The position numbers were made by a program, and so were the translations under genes. From Hydractinia symbiolongicarpus (Eukaryota > Cnidaria > Hydrozoa > Anthoathecata > Hydractiniidae): DNA of 64,000 bases. A model generated the notes under the pieces. The model was not told where the DNA came from and ran no database searches. It saw only the letters and a list, made by a program, of their open reading frames with translations. The number at the start of each line of letters is the position of its first letter. Within the stretch, counting starts at the first letter, position 1. Of the stretch, positions 48,101 through 58,888 are shown piece by piece. The stretch is from contig NC_079883.1 in the NCBI RefSeq assembly GCF_029227915.1, positions 21,326,001 to 21,390,000 of the forward strand, read 5' to 3'.

Positions 48101-49652
48101 TGGTACAGATACAGAATCCCATGTGTCCTTCCAACACCAACGCTCCAATAGTTTACCGGTCAGGTCGTATAACCAGCGAAATGATAAGAGAAATAAGTTG
48201 ATAGATGCAAATGCACGTAATCAAGAGATGAAAAGAAAGTTAGTAAAACATAGAAATGAATCTGCGCAGGGAGAACTAACTACACGGTATTACAATTTGT
48301 ATCATGACCCGCCAATCCGTACCATGAATGAAAATGAAACGAACGAGGAAGGCTGTCCGCCAACGTATAACGAAGCTACAACCGGCTCGTTTTCCGATCC
48401 GTCGAAGCAGAGGCACCACAGTCCATCGCAGAGGTTTAATCAATCAGACGAGAACATTAATTTCCATCACTCAGATTCACAAAACGAGCAGTTCTTTTTT
48501 CCGTCACATTCAGGTAATTTTCCAGCCATGAACCAATTACACAAACGGTTTGATAGTTCGAGTTCTTGCTCCTCCTTCTCACCAAACGATGCTGCCGGCA
48601 TGAACAGTCGAATTCCTTTGGTTAAACCAGCAACTGACTCCACTGAATCTAAAAGCGAAGTTGAAGAAAAATTAGTAAAGAAAGATGAAGTAAAGGTGGA
48701 GGAAAAAGAAGGCGAAAAAAAGGCATCAGACAATGATAAAACTCCGCGCTCGATCGATATGAAGCCTTACGACGACTGCAAGAAGTCTGTCTCTAAGGAC
48801 GCTGTTTTGATCTATGTAGGGACCTCGAAGTTAAAAACAAAGGCGCCGAGTAAAAAGGAGAAGAAGAGTAAACAAACAACACCAAAGTTATCTTTAAAAT
48901 TTAAACGTAATCCTCTCAGGAAATCAAAGGACTCCTTGATGTCAAAAGATTCTTTGCTTGATAAGTCAGACGTGGAGAAAGTAAACGAGAAAACGCGAGA
49001 TGAGAAAAAGGAAAACGTGTGGATTCAACCTGCTGCAACGAAACAAAAGCTGTTAAACAAATCACATTCGTCCGATCTTGCATTTGATAAAAGTTTCTCG
49101 AATTCTTCTACGAAGAAATCTCCGTTTGACATATATTCAATGTCAAATTTTCCCGATCGAGTTGCTAGCGATCAGTGTTTGTCAATGTCGGATCGCTTGT
49201 TCCGCGATGGTCTAATGAATAACCAAAATGACATCTATCAAAGTTTGTCTTCCTGTGACGTCAGCAACTGCAAAGAAGATAAAATCTACCCCAATAATCA
49301 TAGAGGAGCAATAAATACGCCACAAATTTTACCCAGAAGATCCAACGATGTCGGTGCAGAGCAGCAGTTTTACTCACCTCAACTCGGAAACGAGATGCAT
49401 TATAATCGACAACAAAATTACCGGCATCCGGTTCAACGGACTTATAGCGCCAGTAATCAAAACATGCACGTCACTAACCAAAATGGCTACCTTCAAACTG
49501 TTGATTCGGCCACTGATACCGAGAAAAAGACCAGTAAATCTAAAATTAGCGGTATTTTAAAAAACCCGTTGAGAAAAAATAGCGATGGCGCTAGTAAGTT
49601 CTTAAAATCGAAAAAAATAGAGAAGAAGAGCAAAAAGAAAGGGGAAGAATGA
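33114..49652 (+). CDS. APC: APC-like armadillo protein, 18 coding exons, about 2202 aa, with long N-terminal extension
   Basis: In other animals APC scaffolds the beta-catenin destruction complex and binds microtubules. Exons: 33114-33129, 38220-38268, 39210-39291, 39996-40616, 40702-40803, 41002-41238, 42134-42238, 42329-42520, 42813-42926, 43435-43629, 43845-43940, 44019-44213, 44315-44398, 44592-44696, 44819-44992, 45124-46410, 46525-46879, 47053-49652. A TAA in frame just after the first acceptor fixes the start. The armadillo domain (about residues 1265-1680; nt 46670-48100) is diagnostic: LSMLGTHDPDDMARTL, ALHNIVHS, ILRNISS, LWNLSA, LIHSKHKSI. Before it lie Pro/His/Gln-rich segments and four repeated exon pairs; after it a PPTY motif (48356) and a Lys-rich tail with two NPLRK motifs. 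I see no N-terminal coiled coil and no typical 15/20-residue or SAMP repeats. The donor of exon 42329-42520 is uncertain (alternative 6 nt earlier). Confidence 0.88.
35560..35680 (-). mobile_element. tRNA-like SINE fragment in APC intron 1
   Basis: On the minus strand there is an A-box-like GTTGGTGTAATGGG and, about 45 nt on, a B-box-like GGTTTAAACCC in the spacing of a tRNA. It is followed by body sequence GCTGATGCTTGTCCTGGGA. It reads as the head of a SINE, not a folding tRNA. Only one copy is in the window, so family status is not proven. Confidence 0.45.
41355..41981. mobile_element. Foldback MITE in APC intron 6, flanked by TAA
   Basis: The ends are GAGACTGTTCATATGA and, inverted, GGGGCCCTTCATATGA, each flanked by TAA (41352-41354 and 41982-41984). 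The arms contain repeated GAGGCGAGCT / GGCGGGCTGGC-type GC-rich motifs in both orientations, and the core is AT-rich. It is non-coding. The TAA duplication and GGGGCC end resemble the elements at 770 and 57558. Confidence 0.65.
42545..42790. repeat. TTCGCGAA-type repeat between APC exons
   Basis: Multiple short CGCGAAAATTA / TAGCGAAATATC units, including three near-tandem CAACATAGC(G)AAATAT units at about 42660-42715. It is the same family as in the last SIN3 intron. Confidence 0.55.
44436..44605 (+). repeat. Tandem copies of a splice-acceptor/exon-start segment
   Basis: A unit of about 45 bp containing GCGCA, a T-rich stretch and TTTTAGGGTATTGTTACAC occurs four times (unit cores near 44454, 44500, 44541 and 44586). 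The last copy is the real acceptor and start of exon 44592-44696. The first two upstream copies preserve TTTTAGGGT, so they are potential decoy acceptors; the third has TTTTAAGGG and is broken. Confidence 0.75.
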
Positions 49653-49822
49653 ACTTTGCAGATGTGTTTTTAATATTAAATGGCTGCGTGTGTCTTCGTG
49701 TTTCACAACAAACAATTGATTTGAGTGTTTTTAGATCATGTATGACATGCAAGTTGAATGTTTTTTTACGTTTCGTGTGTACTTGTTGTTTGCAGTGTGA
49801 AACATACATCTTTCCGTTTTGT

Positions 49823-49828
49823 AATAAA
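49823..49828 (+). terminator. Candidate APC polyadenylation signal
   Basis: AATAAA, 171 nt after the APC stop codon, in GTAATAAATG. A further AATAAA lies near 50055. Confidence 0.5.
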
Positions 49829-50957
49829 TGTTTCATTTACTCGGGTTGATCATTGATTTGTAACAATTATATTGCAGAGTGCATGACAGCCTTAGGATTT
49901 TCGACAAAAATTTGCGTCGTTTAATACTTTCAATCGTTCTAAATTTATGTAAAATTAAGTATTTAGAGGTCATTTCAGAGTTTTTAATACCCTTCGTGGT
50001 TCTAAACTTTATGATATGTGATAAGGCCCTGTTATGTTTTATATTTTTATGTCAAATAAATGTATGGTTGTAATGTAAAAATATAAATGATGTAGTTTTC
50101 AAATATACTTCTTTGGTTTGTTGCATTTCTGTTGAAGGTATGAAATTTTAACATATGTTAACCTTTTCTTTTAACTCGACTATCATGTTCATCATATGTT
50201 CGTTCTATTTTTAATAAGAAACATGACGCTGAGATTATACGTAGTTTCAATTGCTAACTCGCAAAATATCGAAATATTTGAAACAGTAATTTGATATTTT
50301 CCAACTGAAAAGATTTTTGTATACATTTTCACATTAAAAAATCTAGGCAAAATTCAAAAGGAATGTTTTTTGTAAAGAAAAAAGTGAAACGAATTAATTT
50401 TCTTGGGAAAATTCCGCGAGTTTTTTGTCAATTTAGCGAAGACTGCTTCTAGTCTTTGATAAAGTACCTCATGTCAGTAAACGTGACTTATCTGCCTGTT
50501 TTTTTGCAAGTTTAATTTTTATATCGGTTTTGATTTGTGATTGGTTCGAATGCATCAGCCAACCTCGTTCCCTTGTTTGTCTTTATGCTGCAGGAGGAGA
50601 GATCTGTGAACAAGAACCTACATCAGCCAAGATGTTGGTTATCGGTTTATCTTGTACAATGCACAAGTTTTTATATGTACCAAGAATTTTGACTTGATTA
50701 TTAAATATTGAATTGTTTAGTTGTGTTTATCTAATCACTCACATGATCAGAGGATTCGTAAACGCAAATATGATTTGAATGTCGTCAATAATAAGTAGGT
50801 ATTTAATTGAAAAATATCCCTCCTTCATGGGTGTTTTAAATCTCTACTGGCAATTTCGAATATTTTAAAAAAACGCCTGCGGAGGAGAGTGTTTCGGATT
50901 GTTAAAAAAATTTACCACAACACTGATAACTGTAAAGACATAAAAAAGGTATCCGTA
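49829..50957. other. Intergenic region between APC and the coiled-coil gene
   Basis: AT-rich and without a recognisable gene. It contains a few CGCGA-type repeat units near 50400 and an AACCTCGTTCCC motif near 50562 that resembles the small CCCAG foldbacks elsewhere. Confidence 0.45.
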
Positions 50958-51962
50958 ATGGCGGATGATGAAATTATAGACGCGGACAATATCTATCAAA
51001 ATCTAACAGGAGATATAGACGACGTAAAAGAAATTGACGAAAGAATCATAAGTTTCATGAGAATTTCACACGAAGCTCCGGAATATATTCAAGATGAAAC
51101 CCGTCTGTTTTTAAAATCCGTCGACGAACTTAAACAAGTTTTTATTGCGAACATCGTGAAATGCAAACATGTTGAAAAAAGATATGAAGAAGCTACTACA
51201 AATCTATTTCTTTGCCAAAAAGAATACGAAAAGTTTCAACAAAATTATTTAGTTCAAGTTGGGCCGGACGTTTCTTCAGCAGAAGAAGTAATAGAAAAAC
51301 GAAAAGTGGAATTACAGATCGCAGCAGAATGTTTGAAAAACGCAGAACGTGAATTACTTTTTAGTAAAGAAAAGCTATACCTGGTTAGCAAGAAAGCTGA
51401 ACACGAATTTATAGGTACCTTGAAAAACTACTCAGATAACATTTGGTTTCTTAGGTATACAAAGAAAGCGATAAACGTGGAGAAAGAAGAAATTTATCAA
51501 CCTCTTCATGGTCGAATTGAATCAACTGATAAACAATATAAACCATACTCCGAAAATAATTATGATGTCATATCCCGCGACGTCATGACTGGAAAAAAGC
51601 CCCGTGGTGATGATGAGATATACGCAGAAGTGTATCCGTTGAAAGAAAAATCAGAAGAAAATGAAGATGAAAAAAAATTAATTGAATCGGATAGTGAAAT
51701 CCCTAACAAAACAGCAACACCGGCTGCTGATGCTATTGAGCCGGTAAGAGATGAACCCGATTCAATTAAGGAAAAGCAGAACGTAACCCGAAAAAAACGG
51801 GACAATTCTTCCTCCCGAATTTACAGAGAGCCTAAATACGAGGGATACCGAACCAAACCTAGCTCTTCTGAAAAGAAAAAAAAGAACAAGAAATTTCTGA
51901 ACTTTCTTCAAAAGAGAATTCATGGACCCTGGGAAGGATGGGATGAAGGGAATCAAAAATAA
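50958..51962 (+). CDS. Intronless coiled-coil protein with SH2-ligand-like tyrosines, about 334 aa, unidentified
   Basis: I do not recognise this gene. I choose the ATG at 50958 (GTAATGGCGG context, product starts MADDEIIDAD). The frame extends upstream to an ATG at 50889 that would add 23 residues. Residues about 20-175 are almost continuously charged/helical and likely coiled coil. The tail is acidic, then strongly basic (EKKKKNKKFLNFLQKR), ending GPWEGWDEGN. Tyrosine motifs stand out: NIYQNL near the N-terminus (Y-x-N, the Grb2 SH2 type) and, after the helices, EIYQPL and EIYAEVYPL (Y-x-x-L/V pairs). This layout would suit a phosphotyrosine adaptor or a membrane-associated helical protein. 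That is inference only. Confidence 0.7.
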   Translation: MADDEIIDADNIYQNLTGDIDDVKEIDERIISFMRISHEAPEYIQDETRLFLKSVDELKQVFIANIVKCKHVEKRYEEATTNLFLCQKEYEKFQQNYLVQVGPDVSSAEEVIEKRKVELQIAAECLKNAERELLFSKEKLYLVSKKAEHEFIGTLKNYSDNIWFLRYTKKAINVEKEEIYQPLHGRIESTDKQYKPYSENNYDVISRDVMTGKKPRGDDEIYAEVYPLKEKSEENEDEKKLIESDSEIPNKTATPAADAIEPVRDEPDSIKEKQNVTRKKRDNSSSRIYREPKYEGYRTKPSSSEKKKKNKKFLNFLQKRIHGPWEGWDEGNQK

Positions 51963-53598
51963 TAATTACTAAGACAAAAAACTTGCTTCTTATTCCTGGC
52001 TCGTAGCAACCAGGGGGGGGCAATAATTTTGCTTTTTTTAACCGCATTAACAATCACAGTTAACAATAAGATTTCATACATAATTTGTGTTGTTTTGACA
52101 TCGTCTAAACCTTAAAACTTGCAAATCTTGTAACCCTTCGAGCTAAGAATAATAATGGTAGCTGTGATGAGGATCTACTGGGACTATTGTGGTGGTAAAC
52201 TTCCGAAAACATTTGCACAAAAAATGGTCAATATAAACCTTGCGAATCGTAATACTTTCGAAAATTGACCCCTCCTAAGTTTACTTCCACAACAAAGAAT
52301 TCGCCAAAGTTTAGATTCATTTTATCTCTTTACGCAAAATATAGTCATCAGTGATTAGTTTTTTTAGAATAGAATAAAAGTGAAATGATATTTTATCATT
52401 TTGTCGACATGGTTTACATTTTACGCCTCGTTCTCAGCCCCCCAAGACTGCCGTCATAAATCAGAAACAACATTCGCTGGAAACGAGGTTGATATCAACG
52501 ATTCTTTCCTCACAAATGCAGTAACATCATCATTCTAATTTACAGGAAAGACTTGTATTTCAATTACCAGTAATTTGGAGTTACCCTGAAAATTAAAAGG
52601 CTATTTATGTGAGCTAAAATCCACGAAAAATTCCAAAACTGCTGATCACAAAATTCTTTTTCGCGTGGCAGTAACTTGTTACATAGCAAAGCATAATTAA
52701 AATTTCGCTAGTTAGTATTTGCAAAAATTCGCTGCCTAATGAAACTTTGCCGGCTTTAACTAAAAGAGGAAATTTAACGGCGGTGACTAAAATTAAGGGT
52801 GACGAATATTCTGATCCGGTTAAAATATTTTACAGGGTCGCCTTTATAGAGGCAAAAAAAAAAATTTACCCTACGTTAGGAAACAAATTTTGGCGAGAAT
52901 TCATTTTCGCAAATTCTGTCTATTCTAAAATCTTTTTGGTGTATAACTGTACTCTGCATAATGAAGCATTTTGGGACCACTCAGCCGCAAAAACATAATT
53001 CTCGCGGAAAATTCTCCAACAAAAAAGTTTGTTCTCTCAAAGTAACTTCTCGCGAAACGTTACTGTTAACGTTTCGACACCTGAACCACGGAAGTTTTCC
53101 TCCAAATCAAAGATGCTAAACAGGTTGTTCGAGACTCTTCTTCCATCCAGGAAATTTGGCGAAAAAAAAACAAAACGGGGTGTATCTCAAAGGGTAAATT
53201 ACCATAAAAAACGCGATTTTATAAGACAATAAATAAATTATTTACATCTAGAATACAATAATATTATCGAATATAATAATTTGGTTACGACAAAGTGCGT
53301 TAAACTACTTTAATAACACACAAAAAAGATTCAGATTACAAGTATATTTTTTCTGCATGTTTTATAAATATCTGCATTAAAGAATTTACTGACTGATGTA
53401 CTATTTCTTACACATCGACAGTTTTATAAAAATATTTCTCTTTATAACTAACTATATGATTAAAGACTATAAAAAACTAAAATGAGCTAAAACTCGCCGT
53501 GAAATTCAAGCTCCTTTCGACAGCTTAGGGAAACTATGTTCCTCCCCTTGGACACCCTAAGTTCGTTTCATACACACAAAACAACACGCCGAGGAGTG
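51963..53598. other. Convergent intergenic region with TTCGCGA-type repeats
   Basis: From about 52600 to 53060 many AATTTCGC / TTCTCGCGAAA units are seen, belonging to the dispersed family in the SIN3 and APC introns. A CCTCGTTCTCAGC/GCTGGAAACGAGG foldback lies at 52425-52488. Frames at 52747-52998 and 53029-53232 run through the repeat and are not considered genes. Confidence 0.5.
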
Positions 53599-55583
53599 TC
53601 AAGCAATGGTATTCTTCTGATGCGTCGCTACACCTCCTTCCATCTGTCCTAATCTTTCGAGGTTTTGATTGCGCGCATACTCTCTTTCACGTTCTTCTGC
53701 TTCCTCTTCTTCTTGCTCCTAACATAAAAAGGAATTTTAAAAAAAAACTTGTAACGAATGAAAAACCAAAACACTAACCGTTTCCTCCCTCAATTTTATT
53801 TGCAAGCTAATGATTACGCCCACATGTGTGAAGCCCAAACGTGTGACGCCCGAATGTGTGTGTGGGGGGGGGCTTGCTATCGCGTAAGAAGAGATGATAA
53901 AGTGCAGGTATAATAAAATCAGAACTTAATTGAATGCTTACATAAAGAAAAATAGAAATGTGGATTGACACTGTTTAAATCTCTAAGATTAAAATTGCGA
54001 AATTGTATGTAACAAAACATTTTACATGCCTCCTGTCTGAGTCTGTGGTATTCATTAATTACATATTGATATTTAGGCGATGTGATACCAAAAAAATCTG
54101 CAAGTTTTTCTCCACAATATTCTGCGACTAAAGAAAAAATAAAACTTAATTTAAACAAGTTATTGTCAATTCAAACTCTTAAATTTCCAAAAAACAAACA
54201 AACGATATTCAATCTTTGAATTAAAAAATGTAATGTTAAATCTGAAATTAGGGCACAAAAAAACTAGCTTTAGGGGGATTTGGTGTGAGAGTTAAAAAAG
54301 TTGTTTAAGAAGTATTATTATGACGTCATCTAGGTACCACATATTCCTTATTGTCATTATTTTAGGCCTGTAAAAAATTCAAAATGACTCTCGTACCAGG
54401 CCCTTTATTTTTGTTAGCAATACCGTAATTTGGGATTCAAAAATTTAAAAAGGAGCCAACTCGGTTTGAAGAATAGCGCTTTTGATTTTGACCTTCACAT
54501 GTATTTTTGTCCAACATGGCAAATTGTGACAAATACAAAACTTTTTTCATTTTTGGGCCAATTTTGGTCTAAAACAGTTTTAGGTCATTTATGTAACCAT
54601 CATTTTTAGCATGCTTTCATCTTCAGAAATACTGAAAACAACTATATTTAAACAACTTCTTAAGCTCTACGATAAAATCAGAAAATAGCATTAGCAATAC
54701 CAATAGCATTTATCTGATGTTTTAGGGGTTCTTTTTTATTGGCTAATATGTAATCAGGACATAATTATTAACATTCTTTGTGTTATATATATATGATATT
54801 GAAGACATTGACTTTTTGTGTGATTCATGTGATATTCGGATATTCTGTGACCTCCTTTTTCCAAATGCAAAAATTTAAACATTTTTTAGTCCTAGAATGG
54901 AGACAATGGTTCACAATTTTTATCTTCTATGTAAAAAAGAGACTGGAGGCTAGATAAATTATGTTTTTTATACTGATCATAGTAGGATTTACGCTAATGT
55001 CAATAGGAAAGTTTGTGCTCTTTCTTTATGCTGTCTGGAAGGCTGGTCAATATTTTCCACATCACAATAACACAATCACCACGTTTGCTAGGAATTGATA
55101 TACTCCAGCAGTCTAGTGCAAACTTGTGATGTTGTTCTGACTGAAAGTGGTTGAGTAACTTACCGCGAAAACTACCAACAGCAACATACACAGTGTAATA
55201 CCAACACCATAATGGCCAATTCAACTCAGCCTGTAAAAAAGTAAAAGAAGATAAAGAAACCTGCATTAGCTACAACTTACTATTAAAAGCACTCAAAAAA
55301 GTCTTACTGGATTTCTCTCCTGGATATCAAATTTTTTCTTTTCTTTGCTGTCATCTTCATCTGAAGAACTGCTCTCATCTTTGACAAAATCACTCCGAAA
55401 ATGAATTTTTTTTCTCCTCACTCTCTTCTTTCTTCTTGTTGATTCATTACCATCAGCTTGATCATCTTCTACATCAGCTACACTTCCGTCAGAGTTTGAA
55501 TCGTCTATCAGTCTAATGTTGTCAAATTTATCACTTTTCTTTCCCACTTTGAGAACATCCATAACATCACTGTTCCATTGCAT
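53599..55583 (-). CDS. FAM177A1: FAM177 family protein, four exons, about 186 aa
   Basis: Coding exons in transcription order: 55583-55308, 55230-55164, 54127-54030, 53718-53599. The frame is continuous. The first exon encodes an acidic region and a basic patch with RRKKIHFRSD (compare the VPRRVIHF motif of human FAM177A1), then SSSSDEDD. The second gives NWPLWCWYYTVYVAVGSF. The third gives the family signature CGEKLADFFGITSPKYQYVI followed by NEYHRLRQE. The fourth is a Glu/Arg-rich helix ending in TIA. Human FAM177A1 is about 213 aa; its biochemical role is poorly defined, with Golgi association reported as I recall. An in-frame TAG sits 15 nt upstream of the chosen ATG. Intron 3 appears to begin with GC (GAG|GCATGT); the nearby GT alternative creates an immediate stop. 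Confidence 0.9.
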
Positions 55584-55976
55584 ATACTGAGATATCTATT
55601 TTAAAATTAGGGATACAAAAATATAAAAGTAGATTCTAACGGACACATGACAAAAGTGTAAATTTAACTTAAAAAAGAAAGACATGGTAGCAATAAAGTT
55701 GATTTAAATTACTTTTTTAAATAGGGAACTCTGAAAAGTCTTTATGTATTTCTTAATTAACATTCTTCTAATGTGTGAGAACTTGAAAGGAATTGACAAA
55801 AATAGTGTAGACATATGAAGAATGCATTATTTGCAAATAAAAAGAAGATTCAACTAAGAAAACAGTGAAACATCAGATGAATTCACTGCATCAGCATTTT
55901 TACTTCTGTTCCAGGTACAAGGGAAATTCTTTGTTATAAAGCAATACAAGATCAAATACAATTTTTATTATTATTA

Positions 55977-56281
55977 TTTTTTTTTTTTTTTTTATTTACC
56001 CAGGATAGCCTCTTCAGTTCCTATTGGTACTGCTATCAACGAGGGTCCTGCGAAGGGGGTCCTAGCGCATTTAAAGCTCCCATTTGAGCTACGAAAGTCG
56101 TGGAAGCACAGCAATCGCTCAACTAGACAACCGCCTAAGATACCAATCCTATTCTCATGCTGAGCGCTAAGCAGAAAGGATAGATTCACACTTTTATAGT
56201 CTCTGGCATGACTCGGCCGGGTTTGAACCCAAGACCTCCCGCACTGAAAGCGAACGCTCTACCACAAGGCTATCAGTCGGC
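55977..56281 (-). mobile_element. tRNA-derived SINE (family 2)
   Basis: On the minus strand the tRNA-like head has an A box in ATAGCCTTGTGGTAGAG (56257-56273) and a B box GGGTTCAAACCC-like sequence (about 56219-56230). It is followed by a unique body and an A-rich tail (plus-strand T run 55977-55996, extended by TTA units). The tRNA-like region is embedded in a longer body, so this is a SINE and not a tRNA gene. Confidence 0.75.
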
Positions 56282-57300
56282 TATTAACTCTAAAGACATA
56301 CTACGAATCACTTTCTCTAAACTAAACGACAAAATTGACCTGAAGAACAAAGGAGATTTCTTTATGAAACCCTGCGTAAAGATTGTGATGCAGATACATA
56401 AGAGGCTAAACAAAAAGAAAATTTAAGCAACTAGTTTAAGAACATATGTGCGCAGTGAGGAACAGAGATGTGAAAAAAAAAAGAAAATAAACATATCAGT
56501 TAACTGGTATGAGAAAATCATCCAAGTTGAACTGATAATGAAAAGAAAATCATCAACAGAAAATCTAGAAAATCGACTAGGAAGATGAAAGAAACCATCA
56601 GTAGTCTAGAATGTGACAAACACTAACAGCATCTCGTATCAACTTCCTGAGATTTGGCTGCCAGTCCTACAGAAGAAACAGTTATTTCCCTCTAGGTCCA
56701 CAAAAAGGCCACAATTACATTTTTCGTGCACATACATCAAAATTTTTTTGCAAGTTTTTTTCAAGCAAAATTCATCAGTGGTGCCCTGGATTATATTTTT
56801 GTAATGTACCAAAGCAAAAAACTCAACACAGACAAGACGGAGAAAAGCAAGCATTAGATGAGGAAAACGAAAAGTGAAATGCTCCAATATCGAAACCACA
56901 GTGTAAAACCATGACTTAGGTCATAAGTTCGACAGGGGTCTTTGCAATGGTTTTCAATAACTACAGTGACAGGCCAACTAAGTTTATTTATACTCTTTTA
57001 CAGAGAATATCTTTTTCTTGATTCAAACAGCTGTTTTCTTCTGTAACGTCAAGCTTTTCTTTGAAAGTCATGTTTGTTTTTGTTCCATAAATAATTTTGA
57101 AAACATGCTGAAAATGTGTGAATTTAGGCATATGCACAACAATTGTGCTGTTATGGCTTCCTTGTTTTAGCCATGGTTTAAATTTTCAGTGGGGTACTCT
57201 CAAGATGACTTTCATTTATGGGTGTATATGGGTGAACCCACTTTAGTACCAAACCTGGCAGCTGTCCCTGACTGTCTGAATGAAATAAAGGAGATAATAA
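56282..57300. other. Interval without recognised gene
   Basis: Short frames only and no family similarity. AT-rich, with no clear repeats. Confidence 0.4.
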
Positions 57301-57557
57301 GTGTCCCAACGAGGGTGCCGATAAGCATACGCTTTAAAAGTGCGGGCATTTTCAAGCCAGTTCGGCATTTTGAAAATAAATCACGCATTTGCCGAAACCA
57401 GCATAGACCCGAACAATGCGCGCAAAATGAAAAGAAAAACAGACACTAATGAATCAAAAAACTATGAATATTAAAATAAACTTGCTATGTGGTAGCGAAG
57501 TTCCTAACATAACTGTTTTTGATAGTTTATAAAAAGATTTACTTGATAAATAACTTA

Positions 57558-58888
57558 GGGGTCGTCTACAAATTTCGTATGATATTTTATACGAATATAT
57601 ACGAATTTAATTGCTTTTAATTCGTATAAAAATCGTATACAATTCGTATAGTGTTAAATAGTTATACGATTTTTAAAAAATCTAATACGAATTTTATACG
57701 ATTTTCATACGAATTGTCATACGAATTATATTCTCTTTTATACGATTTTCATACGAATTGTCATACAAATTATATTCTCTTTCATACGAATTGTCATTCG
57801 AATTATATTCTCTTTTATACGAATTTTCATACGAATTATATTTCGTTTTTACACTTTTAAAATGCGATCTAACAAAAACACTTCTATCGCCATTTTTCGT
57901 TTTTAAACTTTTAAAATGCGATCTAAAAAAACATTTCTATCGCCGTTTTTCGTTTTTAAACTTTTAAAATGCGATCTAAGAAAACATTTCTATCGCCGTG
58001 TTTCGTTTTTAAACTTTTTAAAATGCGATCTAAAAAAACATTTCTATCGCCGTTTTTCGTTTTTCAACTTTTAACATGCGATCTAAAAAAACATTTCTAT
58101 CGCCGTTTTTCGTTTTAAAACTTTTGAAAATGCGATCTAAAAAACACTTCTATCGCCGTGTTTCGTTTTTAAACTTTTTAAAATGCGATCTAAAAAAACA
58201 TTTCTATCGCCGTTTTTCGTTTTTCAACTTTTAACATGCGATCTAAAAAAACATTTCTATCGCCGTTTTTCGTTTTTCAACTTTTAACGTGCGATCTAAA
58301 AAAAAACATTTCTATCGCCGTTTTTCGTTTTTAAACTTTTGAAAATGCGATCTAAAAAAAACATTTCTATCGCCGTTTTTCGTTTTTCAACTTTTAACAT
58401 GCGATCTAAAAAAACATTTCTATCGCCGTTTTTCGTTTTTAAACTTTTAACGTGCGATCTAAAAAAAACATTTCTATCGCCGTTTTTCGTTTTAAAACTT
58501 TTAAAATGCGATCTAAAAAAACATTTCTATCGCCGTTTTTCGTTTTTAAACTTTTAAAATGCGATCTAAAAAATATTTTATTTTGAAACTCATATACGAA
58601 TTTAATACAATGTCAAACGATTTTCTTTTTTTTAAAACCATACGCATCTAATTAAAATCTCATACGAATTTTTTGTTAAACTCGTACGAATTTAACTCAT
58701 ACGAATTTAATTTAAAACTCATACGAATTTAATTTAAAACTCATACGAATTTAATTTAAAACTCATACGAATTTTATACGAATTTAAAAAAATTTCATAC
58801 GAATTTAATTACTGTATGGCAAAAAAAATTCGTATAGCATATACGAATTTTTTTTATACGAATTGCTACAAATTTTGTAGATGACCCC
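57558..58888. mobile_element. Nested MITE with TTA duplication and internal minisatellite
   Basis: The ends are GGGGTCGTCTACAAAT and, inverted, GGGGTCATCTACAAAA, flanked by TTA at 57555-57557 and 58889-58891. The uninterrupted homologous sequence at 353-370 shows the TTA once, so this is a genuine insertion with a 3-bp duplication (PIF/Harbinger-like). The subterminal parts are made of ATACGAATTT units in both orientations. The centre is a 53-bp minisatellite. Frames through it are repeat artefacts. Confidence 0.85.
57849..58572. repeat. 53-bp minisatellite, about 14 copies
   Basis: The unit core GCGATCTAAAAAAACATTTC is followed by TATCGCCGTTTTTCGTTTTT and an AAACTTTT spacer. GCGATCT recurs at intervals of 52-57 bp from 57863 to 58561, fourteen times, with small indels and A/T-run differences. 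It is confined to the interior of the TTA-flanked element. Confidence 0.92.

Noticed and set aside
52747-53232. Two plus-strand frames after the coiled-coil gene
   Set aside because: They run through the TTCGCGA-type interspersed repeat.
56219-56281. Possible minus-strand tRNA gene
   Set aside because: Followed by SINE body and A-rich tail; treated as a SINE head.
57651-58557. Open frames through the minisatellite and ATACGAATT region
   Set aside because: Low-complexity repeats produce periodic peptides; no gene context.
57849-58572. Regularly spaced repeats resembling a CRISPR array
   Set aside because: The unit is contiguous with no unique spacers, lies in an animal genome and sits inside a MITE; it is a minisatellite.
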